Of a stretch of 64,000 nucleotides of DNA, positions 9,382-17,932 are shown piece by piece (within the stretch, counting starts at the first letter, position 1; each line of letters opens with the position of its first letter). The DNA is taken from assembly GCF_000023885.1 (NCBI RefSeq), contig NC_013165.1, positions 2,604,001 to 2,668,000 on the forward strand. Direction: 5' to 3'. The notes under the pieces were generated by a model. That model saw only the letters and a program-made list of their open reading frames with translations. It searched no databases and was not told where the DNA came from. The position numbers and the translations under genes are program-made. The DNA is from Slackia heliotrinireducens DSM 20476 (GTDB lineage: Bacteria; Actinomycetota; Coriobacteriia; Coriobacteriales; Eggerthellaceae).

Positions 9382-10320
9382 TTATCCGAGGCAGCCCGTA
9401 CCCAGCAGCAGGACGGCTGAGACGACAGCCACTGCGAACATGGAATCGTTGCGGTCGAGCAATCCGCCGTGACCAGGCATGATGTTGCCCGAATCCTTCA
9501 CGCCGGTATTCCTCTTGATGCGGCTCTCGGCCAAATCGCCGAGCACGCCGGCCAAACCGCACAGGATGCCGAACAGGATGGCTTTGGGAATGCCCATGGT
9601 GACGCCTGGGACCAGCGTCATGAAGCACCACACGACGACCGAAGCGAAAAGCCCCGCGGCGAAGCCTTCCCAGCTCTTCTTCGGAGATATTTTCGGGGCC
9701 ATCTTATGCCTGCCGAAGCGGCTGCCCACCAGGTAGGCCATTGCGTCGTTCAACCACACGCCGGCGAAAATGAGCACCACCAGCAGGCCGCCCCAGAAAC
9801 CGCCCAGCGCATAGCGCACGGGGATGAACGAGGACAGCATCATGCCGCAGTACAGCGCCCCGAAAAGCGAGATGCCCACGTCGCTGACGCGAACCTCCAA
9901 CGAGAACACGTACCAGCACAGAAGCGCGAACAGGAACACCAGCGTAAGCGCCATGGCGCCTTCCATACCCCACAGCCACACGACCACGGGATACAGCACC
10001 GCAGCCACGATGCCGAACACGGCGTTAGGCATCTTCGCGTCGGAGCGGAGCATGTAGAACAGCTCGCCGGAAGAGATGCCGGCAAGAACACACAGCAGGA
10101 TGACCATCGACGGGCCGCTGGCAAGCGTCAGAATAATGGCCAGCGCAACGTAAATGAACCCCGTCTGCGTGCGGACTGCCAGGTCAGATGACTGAACCTC
10201 CCTCTCCGCAGAAGTGCGAGGCATGTGCACCTCTTCGACACCGCGGGCAGCGACACGTCGGGTGCGCGACGCTTCCTGCGATTCCGAACGACGATTTCTT
10301 ACCCTGCGTTGGTCTTCCAT
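9382..10320 (-). CDS. cdsA: phosphatidate cytidylyltransferase
   Basis: 312 aa multi-helix membrane protein ending with the CdsA signature ESRIKRNTGVKDSG, PGHGGLLDRNDS. It makes CDP-diacylglycerol from phosphatidate and CTP for phospholipid synthesis. The first ~40 residues are basic and cytoplasmic. ATG 10320 overlaps the uppS stop (TAATG); a second start at 10224 (MPRTSAER) is preceded by GAGGTG and is a real alternative. Confidence 0.95.
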   Translation of the reverse strand: MEDQRRVRNRRSESQEASRTRRVAARGVEEVHMPRTSAEREVQSSDLAVRTQTGFIYVALAIILTLASGPSMVILLCVLAGISSGELFYMLRSDAKMPNAVFGIVAAVLYPVVVWLWGMEGAMALTLVFLFALLCWYVFSLEVRVSDVGISLFGALYCGMMLSSFIPVRYALGGFWGGLLVVLIFAGVWLNDAMAYLVGSRFGRHKMAPKISPKKSWEGFAAGLFASVVVWCFMTLVPGVTMGIPKAILFGILCGLAGVLGDLAESRIKRNTGVKDSGNIMPGHGGLLDRNDSMFAVAVVSAVLLLGTGCLG

Positions 10321-11099
10321 TACGAAACGGCTCCGAATCTTCTATTTCGCGACTGGTAATCAAGTAACGCACGGAGGAACTCGTAGCGGTCGAAATCCGG
10401 CCACAACGTATCCGTGCAATAGAATTCAGAATAGGCGATCTGCCACAACAGGAAATTGGACAGACGCATCTCCCCGGACGTGCGGATGAGCAGGTCGGGG
10501 TCGGGAATGCCCGATACATACAGGTGCTTGCTCAGCAGCTCCTCGGTGACCAGCGGAACGGTGTAGGTCTCTTCGTGCTGCTCGATGGCCTCCATGACGA
10601 TCTCGTTGACGGCATCGCAAATCTCCTTGCGGGAGCCGTAGTTGACCGCCACGAACAGCTTCATACCGTCGTTGTCCTTGGTCTTCTCCCAAGCCTTCAT
10701 GAACGCGTCCTGCGTATCCTGCGGCAGCGCGCTCAAATCACCCATGGGGCATACCACCACATGCTCTTCGTGCAGCCCGTCCACTTCGGCCAACATGGTC
10801 TTAGCGAACAGGTCCATAAGGCCCGTGACCTCTTCTTCGGGGCGTTTCCAGTTCTCCGTGGAGAACGAATAGATGGTCAAGCACTCCACGCCCACGTCAT
10901 TGGCGGCGCGAATGAGTTCGCGAACCGCCTCGACGCCGGCCTTATGGCCGTTCAGCCTATTGAGAAGACGTTTCTTGGCCCACCTTCCGTTGCCGTCCAT
11001 GATAACGGCGACGTGCTTGGGGACACGCTCCTCGATAAGCGCATGCGGATCCAAATCCTCAGGCGGATTCGGAAAAATCTCATCAATCGGCTTCTTCAC
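10320..11099 (-). CDS. uppS: isoprenyl transferase (undecaprenyl diphosphate synthase family)
   Basis: 259 aa from GTG 11099. I chose it because GAAAGGA lies 5 nt upstream and the conserved protein begins soon after; the open frame extends further upstream but looks non-coding. The motifs VAVIMDGNGRWAKKR, YSFSTENWKRP and the C-terminal DLLIRTSGEMRLSNFLLWQ are those of cis-prenyltransferases. It condenses IPP units to the C55 carrier lipid for cell-wall synthesis, linking the MEP genes here to the envelope. It overlaps cdsA by one base. Confidence 0.95.
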   Translation of the reverse strand: MKKPIDEIFPNPPEDLDPHALIEERVPKHVAVIMDGNGRWAKKRLLNRLNGHKAGVEAVRELIRAANDVGVECLTIYSFSTENWKRPEEEVTGLMDLFAKTMLAEVDGLHEEHVVVCPMGDLSALPQDTQDAFMKAWEKTKDNDGMKLFVAVNYGSRKEICDAVNEIVMEAIEQHEETYTVPLVTEELLSKHLYVSGIPDPDLLIRTSGEMRLSNFLLWQIAYSEFYCTDTLWPDFDRYEFLRALLDYQSRNRRFGAVS

Positions 11100-11329
11100 C
11101 GCATTCCTTTCATAAACGCGAAACGCGACCTGGGCCGCACACCGCAGATAAAGCATACCCGGCTTGACAAGCAAGCCTTCATCACCGCAGGCACGCAGCC
11201 TGCATGGCGAAAGAGCCCGTTCCAACCGCAGCCAGAACGGAAGGCGACAATATCGATGTCGGACGCCTTCGGGCTTCTGACCTGCACCCGGCTACGAGCG
11301 CAGCGCCAAAGGCAATCCGCAGCATCGGT

Positions 11330-11884
11330 TTAGATGGACATGACCTCGGCCTCTTTGGCCTTCAGGAGCTCGTCGACCTTCTTCACGTAGGAGTCGGTCA
11401 GCTTCTGGACCTGCTCCTCTCCGCGGCGAGCGTCGTCCTCGGGAATCTCAGATGCCTTTTTGCCCTTGTCAATCTTGGCGTTGGCCTCGCGGCGGACGTT
11501 GCGGATGGCGATGCGGCACTCCTCGGCATAGGTATGGCACGTCTTGGCCAGTTCTTTACGGCGCTCCTCGGTCAGGACGGGGAACGGCAAGCGGATGACG
11601 TGACCGTCGTTGGACGGCGTAATGCCCAGGTCGGAAGCCATGATGGCGGCTTCGACGGCACGCAGCATGGATTTATCCCACGGCTCGACGGTCAGCATGT
11701 GGGCCTCAGGCACCTTCACAGCAGCCATCTGGTTGATGGGCGTGGGGACACCGTAGTAATCCACCCTGATCTTGTCGAGCACCATAGCGTTGGCACGGCC
11801 GGTGCGGACGCTTGCGAAAGCGGTCTTCAAATTGTCGATTGCCTCATCCATGCCGATTTCGGCATCTGCCAAGATCTCCTCCAT
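11330..11884 (-). CDS. frr: ribosome recycling factor
   Basis: 184 aa, typical length, mostly helical. Conserved blocks include SVRTGRANAMVLDKI, PWDKSMLRAVEAAI, GITPSNDGHVIRLPFP and LTEERRKEL. It splits post-termination ribosomes together with EF-G. ATG 11884 has AAGGAGG five bases upstream. It lies 19 bp after pyrH, the standard bacterial order. The 230-bp gap to uppS shows no obvious hairpin. Confidence 0.97.
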   Translation of the reverse strand: MEEILADAEIGMDEAIDNLKTAFASVRTGRANAMVLDKIRVDYYGVPTPINQMAAVKVPEAHMLTVEPWDKSMLRAVEAAIMASDLGITPSNDGHVIRLPFPVLTEERRKELAKTCHTYAEECRIAIRNVRREANAKIDKGKKASEIPEDDARRGEEQVQKLTDSYVKKVDELLKAKEAEVMSI

Positions 11885-11903
11885 CGTGTCCTCCTTGTTG
11901 TCG

Positions 11904-12620
11904 TTAGTACACCAAAGTGCCGACGTTCTCGCCCTTCAAGGCGCGTCGGATGTTGCCATGGACCGTCAAGTCAAAGACGAGCAGCGGCATCTTGTTATCT
12001 TTGCACAGCGAGATGGCGGCGGCGTCCATGACGTTGAGTTCCTTGGTCAGAACCTCAAGGTAGCTGACCTTATCATACTTCACGGCATTGGGGTCCTTCA
12101 CGGGATCGGCGGTGTAGATGCCGTCGACCTTCGTGGCCTTCATCATGCAATCAGCACCGATCTCGCAGGCACGCAGCGCTGCGGTGGTGTCGGTGGTGAA
12201 GTAGGGGTTGCCGGTGCCGGCTGCGAAAATGACCACGCGGCCCTTCTCCATATGGCGGATGGCGCGCAGACGAATGTAGGTTTCGGCCACCTGGTGCATC
12301 TCGATGGCGGACTGCACGCGGGATTCCACGCCGTGGCGCTGCAGACCGTCTTGCAAAGCCAACGCGTTCATCACCGTGGCCAACATGCCGATATAGTCTG
12401 CCTGGGCGCGATCCATGCCGTTCGCGCTACCGGCAACGCCGCGGAAGATGTTTCCGCCGCCGACCGTAATGGCGATTTGGACGCCGTCGTTGACGACTTC
12501 CTTGATTTCCTCGGCCAACGCATCGATCACGCTGGGGTCGATGCCGTAGCCGTTTTGACCCATGAGGGCCTCGCCGGACAGTTTCAGCAATACGCGGTTG
12601 TACTTATAACCTTCGGGCAT
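11904..12620 (-). CDS. pyrH: UMP kinase
   Basis: 238 aa member of the amino-acid kinase family. Visible blocks are [41 protein letters not shown] and [13 protein letters not shown]. It phosphorylates UMP to UDP. GAAAGGAG precedes ATG 12620. It is the first gene of the minus-strand run. rpsB and tsf, which often precede pyrH, are absent; an HtrA gene and its terminator lie upstream instead. Confidence 0.97.
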   Translation of the reverse strand: MPEGYKYNRVLLKLSGEALMGQNGYGIDPSVIDALAEEIKEVVNDGVQIAITVGGGNIFRGVAGSANGMDRAQADYIGMLATVMNALALQDGLQRHGVESRVQSAIEMHQVAETYIRLRAIRHMEKGRVVIFAAGTGNPYFTTDTTAALRACEIGADCMMKATKVDGIYTADPVKDPNAVKYDKVSYLEVLTKELNVMDAAAISLCKDNKMPLLVFDLTVHGNIRRALKGENVGTLVY

Positions 12621-12657
12621 ACATGCTCCTTTCGTCCCATCCTTAATATATTACGAT

Positions 12658-12696
12658 AAAGAAAAGGGCAACGCCTGCCGCGTCGCCCTTTTCTTT
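12658..12696. terminator. rho-independent terminator after htrA
   Basis: AAAGAAAAGGGC pairs with GCCCTTTTCTTT around a GC-rich interior; T-runs flank it in both directions. It lies 29 bp past the htrA stop and upstream of pyrH, so it insulates the two. Confidence 0.85.
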
Positions 12697-12724
12697 GGAT
12701 TTTCTTCGGTCCTAACGAAGTTCG

Positions 12725-14458
12725 TTACCTATTGAAGTACTCGAACAGGTCGTAAAGGTCTTGTTCGTTGTACCCATAGCCGTATTCGTTACCGCCGTCG
12801 TTGTTGCCGTACCCGTTTCCATTGTTCTGCGGGGCGCCTTCCTGGCTGAGCGCGGTCTCGTCTGATCCAAGCGTGACGGAAATGGTGATCTCTTCACCGC
12901 CACGGTTCACGACCACATCCACCGTATCGCCAACAGCGCAGCCGCGAACAGCCAGCTGAAGCTCTTCAGGAGCCGTTATCGACTGGCCGTCGAACTTGAC
13001 GATGATGTCGCCCGTTTCAAGACCGGCCTCGTCAGCTGCGGTTCCGCTGTAGACGGCCGCGACGTACACGCCTTTATCGGTGGGCAGGTTGTTGTACTGG
13101 GCCACCTCGGCGTTAATGGCGGACATGGACACGCCGAGCTGTGCGTGGGTCGGCGTCTGTCCTGCGATGATCTGTTCGGCCAGACCCATGGCGTAGTCGA
13201 TGGGGATGGCGAAGCCCACGCCCGAGCTGGAGCCCGAATAGGACGTGATCATGGAGTTGATGCCGATCAGCTCGCCGTTGGCGTTGACCAGCGCGCCGCC
13301 TGAGTTGCCCGGGTTGATGGTGGCGTCGGTCTGAATCATGTTGGGATAGATCATGACCTCGCCGGTGGTTTCGTCAGCCAAAGTCGTGGAGCGCTGCAAT
13401 GCCGAGACGATGCCCGTGGAAACGGAGTTGTCCAAGCCGAACGCATTGCCCAAGGACATGACCCATTCGCCCACCTGCACGTCGGAAGACGAGCCTATCT
13501 CGATGGCCGTCAGGTCGGTGGCGTTCACCTTGATGACAGCGATGTCGCTGGTCGGGTCTGCGCCGACGTATTCCGCATCGTATTCAACGCCGTTGATGGT
13601 GGCCGTCAGCGCGTCGGCGCCTTCAACCACGTGGTAGTTGGTGATGATGTATCCGTCCTCGGTAATGACCACGCCGGAACCCAGCGAGTACAGCGACAGG
13701 GCCGAGTTGGAATCGGAGCTGTCGGCCTCCATGCCCCAGCCCCACGAAGAGCCGCCGGACTTGGTATACACGTCGATGCTGGCGATGGAGGGCAAGGCCT
13801 TTGCCGCTACAGCCTGGGCCAAGGTGGTGTCTTCGCCGTTCACGTTAATCGTGGTGGAAGAGGATTCCTTGGTCTGCGGCTGTGTCAGGGCGGGGGTTTC
13901 GGCAACGTCGCCCTGCGATCCGTTGTTGCTGGTCAACGCACCGTACCCTACGAATCCGCCGAGGCCCAACGCGCAGGCCAGTGCAGCGCCGGCGAATCCG
14001 GCAGCGAAGGTTTTGCCGGCGCCGGACTTCTGGCCGGACGCGTTCTTTTTGGCCTGCTTCGCCTGGGCGGCCTGTTGGGCCTGCTGGGCCTGTTGCTGGG
14101 CGTATGCCTGCTGCTGGGCGAAGGCTTGCTGCTGCGCATACGTCTGCTGGTAGGTCTGATACCCTGCCGCAGACTGCTGGGACGCAGCCTGGAATTGGGC
14201 CGTCGACGCATAGCGCTGCGTGGTGCCAGGTGAAGCCGGCGCGGCCACCTGGTACGTGGCAGGCATCGAATCGGTAGCCGCCACCGTCGGGTATTGGGTA
14301 GGCATCTCTTCGGTGCTACGACCCATTGCCGCATTTGCGGGCATGTCGAACGCGGCTGCGGCAGATTGCTCGTCAAGCCCGCCGTACACGACGCCCTGCG
14401 TGATGTCGACGCCCGAAGCGTCCTTCTGGGTGCTCTTGTCGTTCAACTCGTCTGACAT
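12725..14458 (-). CDS. HtrA/DegP-like S1C serine protease, membrane-anchored, with PDZ domain
   Basis: 577 aa. Residues ~80-135 are Gln/Ala/Tyr-rich, a basic patch and one membrane helix (~150-172) follow, and the protease domain is outside the cell. The catalytic triad is H276 (TNYHVVEG), D305 (DPTSDIAVIK) and S386 (INPGNSGGAL). A PDZ domain covers ~440-545, and the tail is Asn/Gly/Tyr-rich. The family degrades misfolded envelope proteins under stress. The low-complexity cytoplasmic N-terminus is typical of actinobacterial HtrA proteins. It is a single-gene unit with its own terminator. Confidence 0.93.
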   Translation of the reverse strand: MSDELNDKSTQKDASGVDITQGVVYGGLDEQSAAAAFDMPANAAMGRSTEEMPTQYPTVAATDSMPATYQVAAPASPGTTQRYASTAQFQAASQQSAAGYQTYQQTYAQQQAFAQQQAYAQQQAQQAQQAAQAKQAKKNASGQKSGAGKTFAAGFAGAALACALGLGGFVGYGALTSNNGSQGDVAETPALTQPQTKESSSTTINVNGEDTTLAQAVAAKALPSIASIDVYTKSGGSSWGWGMEADSSDSNSALSLYSLGSGVVITEDGYIITNYHVVEGADALTATINGVEYDAEYVGADPTSDIAVIKVNATDLTAIEIGSSSDVQVGEWVMSLGNAFGLDNSVSTGIVSALQRSTTLADETTGEVMIYPNMIQTDATINPGNSGGALVNANGELIGINSMITSYSGSSSGVGFAIPIDYAMGLAEQIIAGQTPTHAQLGVSMSAINAEVAQYNNLPTDKGVYVAAVYSGTAADEAGLETGDIIVKFDGQSITAPEELQLAVRGCAVGDTVDVVVNRGGEEITISVTLGSDETALSQEGAPQNNGNGYGNNDGGNEYGYGYNEQDLYDLFEYFNR

Positions 14459-14756
14459 GGAATCTCACTCTCTTTCGTCCTATGAAAGATCGCACAATCG
14501 ACCTCGTCTTTTCACACGGTTGAGAATACTCCGTTTGCGCGCGGTTAGGGGCTAAGACCCGCCATTTGTCATGGTTGCGTAACGACTCGGCACCATTTCG
14601 TTACATGACCGACGGCTTTTCGGCACACTGTTACCAAGCATGCGGACGCCTTCTCCCTTACTATATTGGAGATACAAAGCATGCGCTCGCGCGCCTCGCC
14701 GAACACCGCGCGTGATGCGATACAATGGCTCCATTCGACAAGAGAAAGAAGGACTC

Positions 14757-14975
14757 ATGGCAACCATCGACACCATCAAGGCCATCCTGAACGACAATCT
14801 GGACATCGACCCCGACGCCGTCACCGACGACTCCACCTTCGACTCCCTGGACATCGACTCCCTGGATATGGTCGAGCTCGTCTGCGAGCTGGAAGACCGC
14901 ATGGGCATCGAATTCGGCGAGCCCGAAGGCCTGACCACCGTCGCCGACCTGGTCGCTTATATCGACTCGCTGTAA
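14757..14975 (+). CDS. acpP: acyl carrier protein
   Basis: 72 aa, acidic and helical. The phosphopantetheine-attachment serine is in IDSLDMVEL. ATG 14757 follows AAAGAAGGAC; the open frame extends upstream but does not look coding. It carries acyl chains as thioesters in fatty-acid synthesis. A second DSL a few residues earlier (FDSLDIDSL) duplicates the motif locally; by position the second serine is the modified one. A TACAAT -10-like box lies at 14721-14726. The PPTase at 55356 is a plausible activator. Confidence 0.93.
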   Translation: MATIDTIKAILNDNLDIDPDAVTDDSTFDSLDIDSLDMVELVCELEDRMGIEFGEPEGLTTVADLVAYIDSL

Positions 14976-15027
14976 ACATCCCGCCAGAAACGCAACGCCT
15001 TGCATCCGGCAGATTCCGGATGCTCCG

Positions 15028-15072
15028 ACGCGGCCCCTTCGTCACCACCGACGATAGGCCGCGTTTCGTTTT
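15028..15072 (+). terminator. terminator after acpP
   Basis: ACGCGGCC (15028-15035) pairs with GGCCGCGT (15057-15064), followed by TTCGTTTT. It lies about 50 nt past the acpP stop. Confidence 0.7.
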
Positions 15073-15245
15073 ACCAGGCGATGCGGAAGAACCGCTTCTC
15101 ATGTGACCGATCCTGAAAATGACGCGACGGCAACGCGACAACCGCGAGTCGCTGACAAGCCTGAGTTGCACAACCAGAAGCCAGCACGGTTGCTATATGA
15201 TGAGTGCATCATTTAATCGTCCAATCGTCAGGAAGGATCGACACC

Positions 15246-16256
15246 ATGGACGCCAACGAGACCATCCCCCAGCCCGAAGAGAATCCCGTAGAGCAGGCCG
15301 CCCAGGAAACCATCGAGGCCGTCGAGCCCGCCGCCGAAACCGCAGCGGAACCCGAAGTCAGCCTCTTCGAGGCCGTTGAAGCCGTCGAGGAGGAGGCGGC
15401 CGCTGAAGAGTCCGCCGCCGCATGGACCGATCCCATGGCCGAAGACGCCGCAACCGATGCCGAGCCTTCCGCCGTCGAAGCCGACGAGCATGCGGCCAAG
15501 ATAGACGCTGCGTTCGAGGCCCTGAAGGCCGACATCGAAGCCGAAGAGGCTGCGGTCGAACCTGCTGCCGAACCCGTCGCGGCTCCTGACGCCGCTCCGG
15601 TTGTGGACCCCTTCGCCAACGTGCCCGAACCTCCTGCAGCGCCAGAGGTTCCTCTGAGCGAAGCCTTCGCCCCTGCAGCCGAGCCCGTCGCGGCTCCGAC
15701 CGCTGCAGCTGCCGCTGCTGCCGCTGCACCCGCCGCAGCTGCAGCGTTCCAGCCCCAGGCGCAGCCTGCCTACCAGCCGCAGCCGGCCTATCAGCCCCAG
15801 CCTGCCGCCCAGCCTTACACGCAGCCGACGCAGCCCCAGAACCCCCAGCAGCCCTACACCCAACCGAACGCCCAGGCGTATGCGCAGCCGAACCAGCAGC
15901 CCTACAACCCCTACGCCCAAACCCAGGCGCAGCCGAATCCCCAGTACAACCCGTACGCGCAGCAGCAACAGCAGCAATACGGATATGCGCCCCAGGCCGT
16001 ATCCAGCAAGGACAAGGTCGCTGCCGGCCTGCTCGGCATCTTCCTGGGATCGCTGGGCATCCACAAGTTCTATCTGGGCTACACCAAGGAAGGCCTGATC
16101 ATGCTGCTGGTCAGCCTGATTGCCGGCATCTTGACGCTGGGTCTTGCCGCCCTGGTCATGGAGGTCATCGGCCTGATCGAGGGCATCATGTACCTGACCA
16201 AGAGCGATTGGGAGTTCCAGCAGACCTATGTGCAAGGCCATAAGGGCTGGTTCTAG
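15246..16256 (+). CDS. TM2 domain protein with long low-complexity N-terminus
   Basis: 336 aa from ATG 15246, preceded by AGGAAGGATC. Residues 1-~150 are Ala/Glu/Pro-rich and acidic; ~160-250 are Gln/Pro/Tyr/Asn-rich with repeated YQPQPAYQPQP and PYTQP-like units. The C-terminal ~85 residues form a TM2 domain: SSKDKVAAGLLGIFLGSLGI, then HKFYLGYTKEGL and a second hydrophobic helix. The function of TM2 proteins in bacteria is poorly known. The proline/glutamine part probably forms an unstructured cytoplasmic tether. Confidence 0.88.
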   Translation: MDANETIPQPEENPVEQAAQETIEAVEPAAETAAEPEVSLFEAVEAVEEEAAAEESAAAWTDPMAEDAATDAEPSAVEADEHAAKIDAAFEALKADIEAEEAAVEPAAEPVAAPDAAPVVDPFANVPEPPAAPEVPLSEAFAPAAEPVAAPTAAAAAAAAAPAAAAAFQPQAQPAYQPQPAYQPQPAAQPYTQPTQPQNPQQPYTQPNAQAYAQPNQQPYNPYAQTQAQPNPQYNPYAQQQQQQYGYAPQAVSSKDKVAAGLLGIFLGSLGIHKFYLGYTKEGLIMLLVSLIAGILTLGLAALVMEVIGLIEGIMYLTKSDWEFQQTYVQGHKGWF

Positions 16257-16280
16257 CCCCGAACCGTTCGCAATTGATGA

Positions 16281-16306
16281 CGGCCCGCTTCGGCGGGTCG
16301 TTTTTT
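16281..16306 (+). terminator. terminator after the TM2 gene
   Basis: An 8-bp GC stem with a TTCG loop (16281-16300) is followed by six T residues, 24 nt past the stop. Confidence 0.92.
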
Positions 16307-16433
16307 ATGCTTTGGCAGAAACCGTGCGGCGCTGGGATACATTGAATCCGCAACCGCAGAGCACGGTGCGCGAAGGCGCCTTCGCCACACGGCCGCAGCT
16401 CGGTCCGGGCACCTTGGACCTTTCGGGCGGAGT

Positions 16434-17795
16434 TTATCGGACCCGGCGCAGGATGACGAGCAGGCACCCGATGGCGCAGACCGCACTCACACCGAACGCC
16501 GCGTGGAAGGACATCTCGCCGGCAAGCCCGGCCCCTTCGAGGCAGAACACCATGAGCGCCGTACCCACCGAGGCGCTGGTCTGGCGCGCGGCCAAGCCGA
16601 ATCCGCTGCCGTCGGAGATGCATTTACCCTTGAGCTGCGACAGGCTGAACGACGTCAGCGGGCCGATAAGGCTGGAAACACCGATCTGCCGGATGGCCTG
16701 GATGCAGGCGACGACGCCGAGCGAAGTGGACGCGTCGCAGAAAGCCATCATGGCAGAGCCCGTCGCCAAGAACAATCCGGCCACCACGGTCACAGGACGC
16801 ACTCCGATCTTGTCTGTCAGATAGCCTGCCAGCGGATTCATGACAAGCGCCGTCACCGTGCCGGGTAGAAGCACGATGCCCGCCTCGAAGGCGGTGCCGC
16901 CGCACAGCCCCTGAATATAGAGCGGTACCAGCAGCGTGATGCCCATGAACGATGCCGTAAGCAGGCACAACGCCGCGAATCCTGCGTTGAACGAGCGGCT
17001 CTTGAAGATGCTCGGATCCACCATAGGCCGCTCGATGCGGGTTTGACGAAGGAAGAACGCCACCAGGGTCGCAACACCGACGACCGCCGGCCCCCAGACG
17101 TGCGGATCGAGCACCGCGTATGAGGAGGCGTAGGAGCATGCCATGAGTATGCCGCCGAACCCTGTGGTGCACAGCACGAAGGAAATCGGGTCGATGCCCG
17201 CCGGATACGAGGCGTCGTCGTGGCGTTGTACCAAGAAAGCGCAGGCCAAAGCGATAGCCAGTGCGATGCCCGCCAACATCCAGAAGAAGCTTCGCCAACC
17301 GAAAGCGTCGACCATGGAACCGCCGATGGTGGGCCCGATGTTCGGCGCGAAACCCATGGCGATGCCGGAGATGCCCATAGCCGTGGCCTTGCGCCCCTCT
17401 GGAAACCGGGTCATGGAGAAGGTCTGGGTGAGCGGCATGAGCAGACCTGTGGCGCAGGCCTGCATGATGCGGGCGAACAGCAGCATCCAGAAGTTGGGCG
17501 CGCACGCAGCCAGCAACGCGCCGCCGATGAACAGCCCCGCCGAAAGCAGCACCAGGTCTTTGGTGCGGAAACGCCCCATGAAAAACGACGAGAGCGGCAC
17601 GATGGCGCCGATGACGAACATATAGATGGTGGCGAGCCACTGCCCCACTCCGGTCGATATCCCGAACTCGGAACAGACCTGGGACAGCATAGCGTTCAGG
17701 CCCGTTTGGGACAGTCCGCCCAACGATGCGGACAACACGATGGCGGCAAACATCGCATACACCCATGCGCGGCCTTCGCGAAACACTGCCGTCAC
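16434..17795 (-). CDS. MFS transporter, DHA2 (EmrB/QacA-like) drug exporter family
   Basis: About 453 aa and 12-14 hydrophobic helices. FFMGRFRTKDLVLLSAGLF resembles the MFS loop 2-3 motif, and GIAMGFAPNIGPTIGGSM matches the antiporter motif C region. I chose GTG 17795, with AAAGGGG 8 nt upstream; an ATG at 17819 is the alternative. Homologues export toxic compounds by proton antiport; the substrate here is unknown. It stands alone, convergent with the TM2 gene. Confidence 0.88.
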   Translation of the reverse strand: MTAVFREGRAWVYAMFAAIVLSASLGGLSQTGLNAMLSQVCSEFGISTGVGQWLATIYMFVIGAIVPLSSFFMGRFRTKDLVLLSAGLFIGGALLAACAPNFWMLLFARIMQACATGLLMPLTQTFSMTRFPEGRKATAMGISGIAMGFAPNIGPTIGGSMVDAFGWRSFFWMLAGIALAIALACAFLVQRHDDASYPAGIDPISFVLCTTGFGGILMACSYASSYAVLDPHVWGPAVVGVATLVAFFLRQTRIERPMVDPSIFKSRSFNAGFAALCLLTASFMGITLLVPLYIQGLCGGTAFEAGIVLLPGTVTALVMNPLAGYLTDKIGVRPVTVVAGLFLATGSAMMAFCDASTSLGVVACIQAIRQIGVSSLIGPLTSFSLSQLKGKCISDGSGFGLAARQTSASVGTALMVFCLEGAGLAGEMSFHAAFGVSAVCAIGCLLVILRRVR

Positions 17796-17872
17796 GATGT
17801 CGCCCCTTTCCATCTTCACTCAACTGCGGCCTGTCAATGATACCGCCCGCCTGCACTCTGCATGCCGAAGCC

Positions 17873-17905
17873 ATATAAAAACCGCCGACCTGGTGGCCGG
17901 CGGTT
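17873..17905 (-). terminator. terminator after rho
   Basis: AACCGCCG (17880-17887) pairs with CGGCGGTT (17898-17905). On the minus strand it is followed by TTTTATA, about 27 nt past the rho stop. Confidence 0.85.
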
Positions 17906-17932
17906 GGAATTCTTTCGAACGGAAACCGGAAG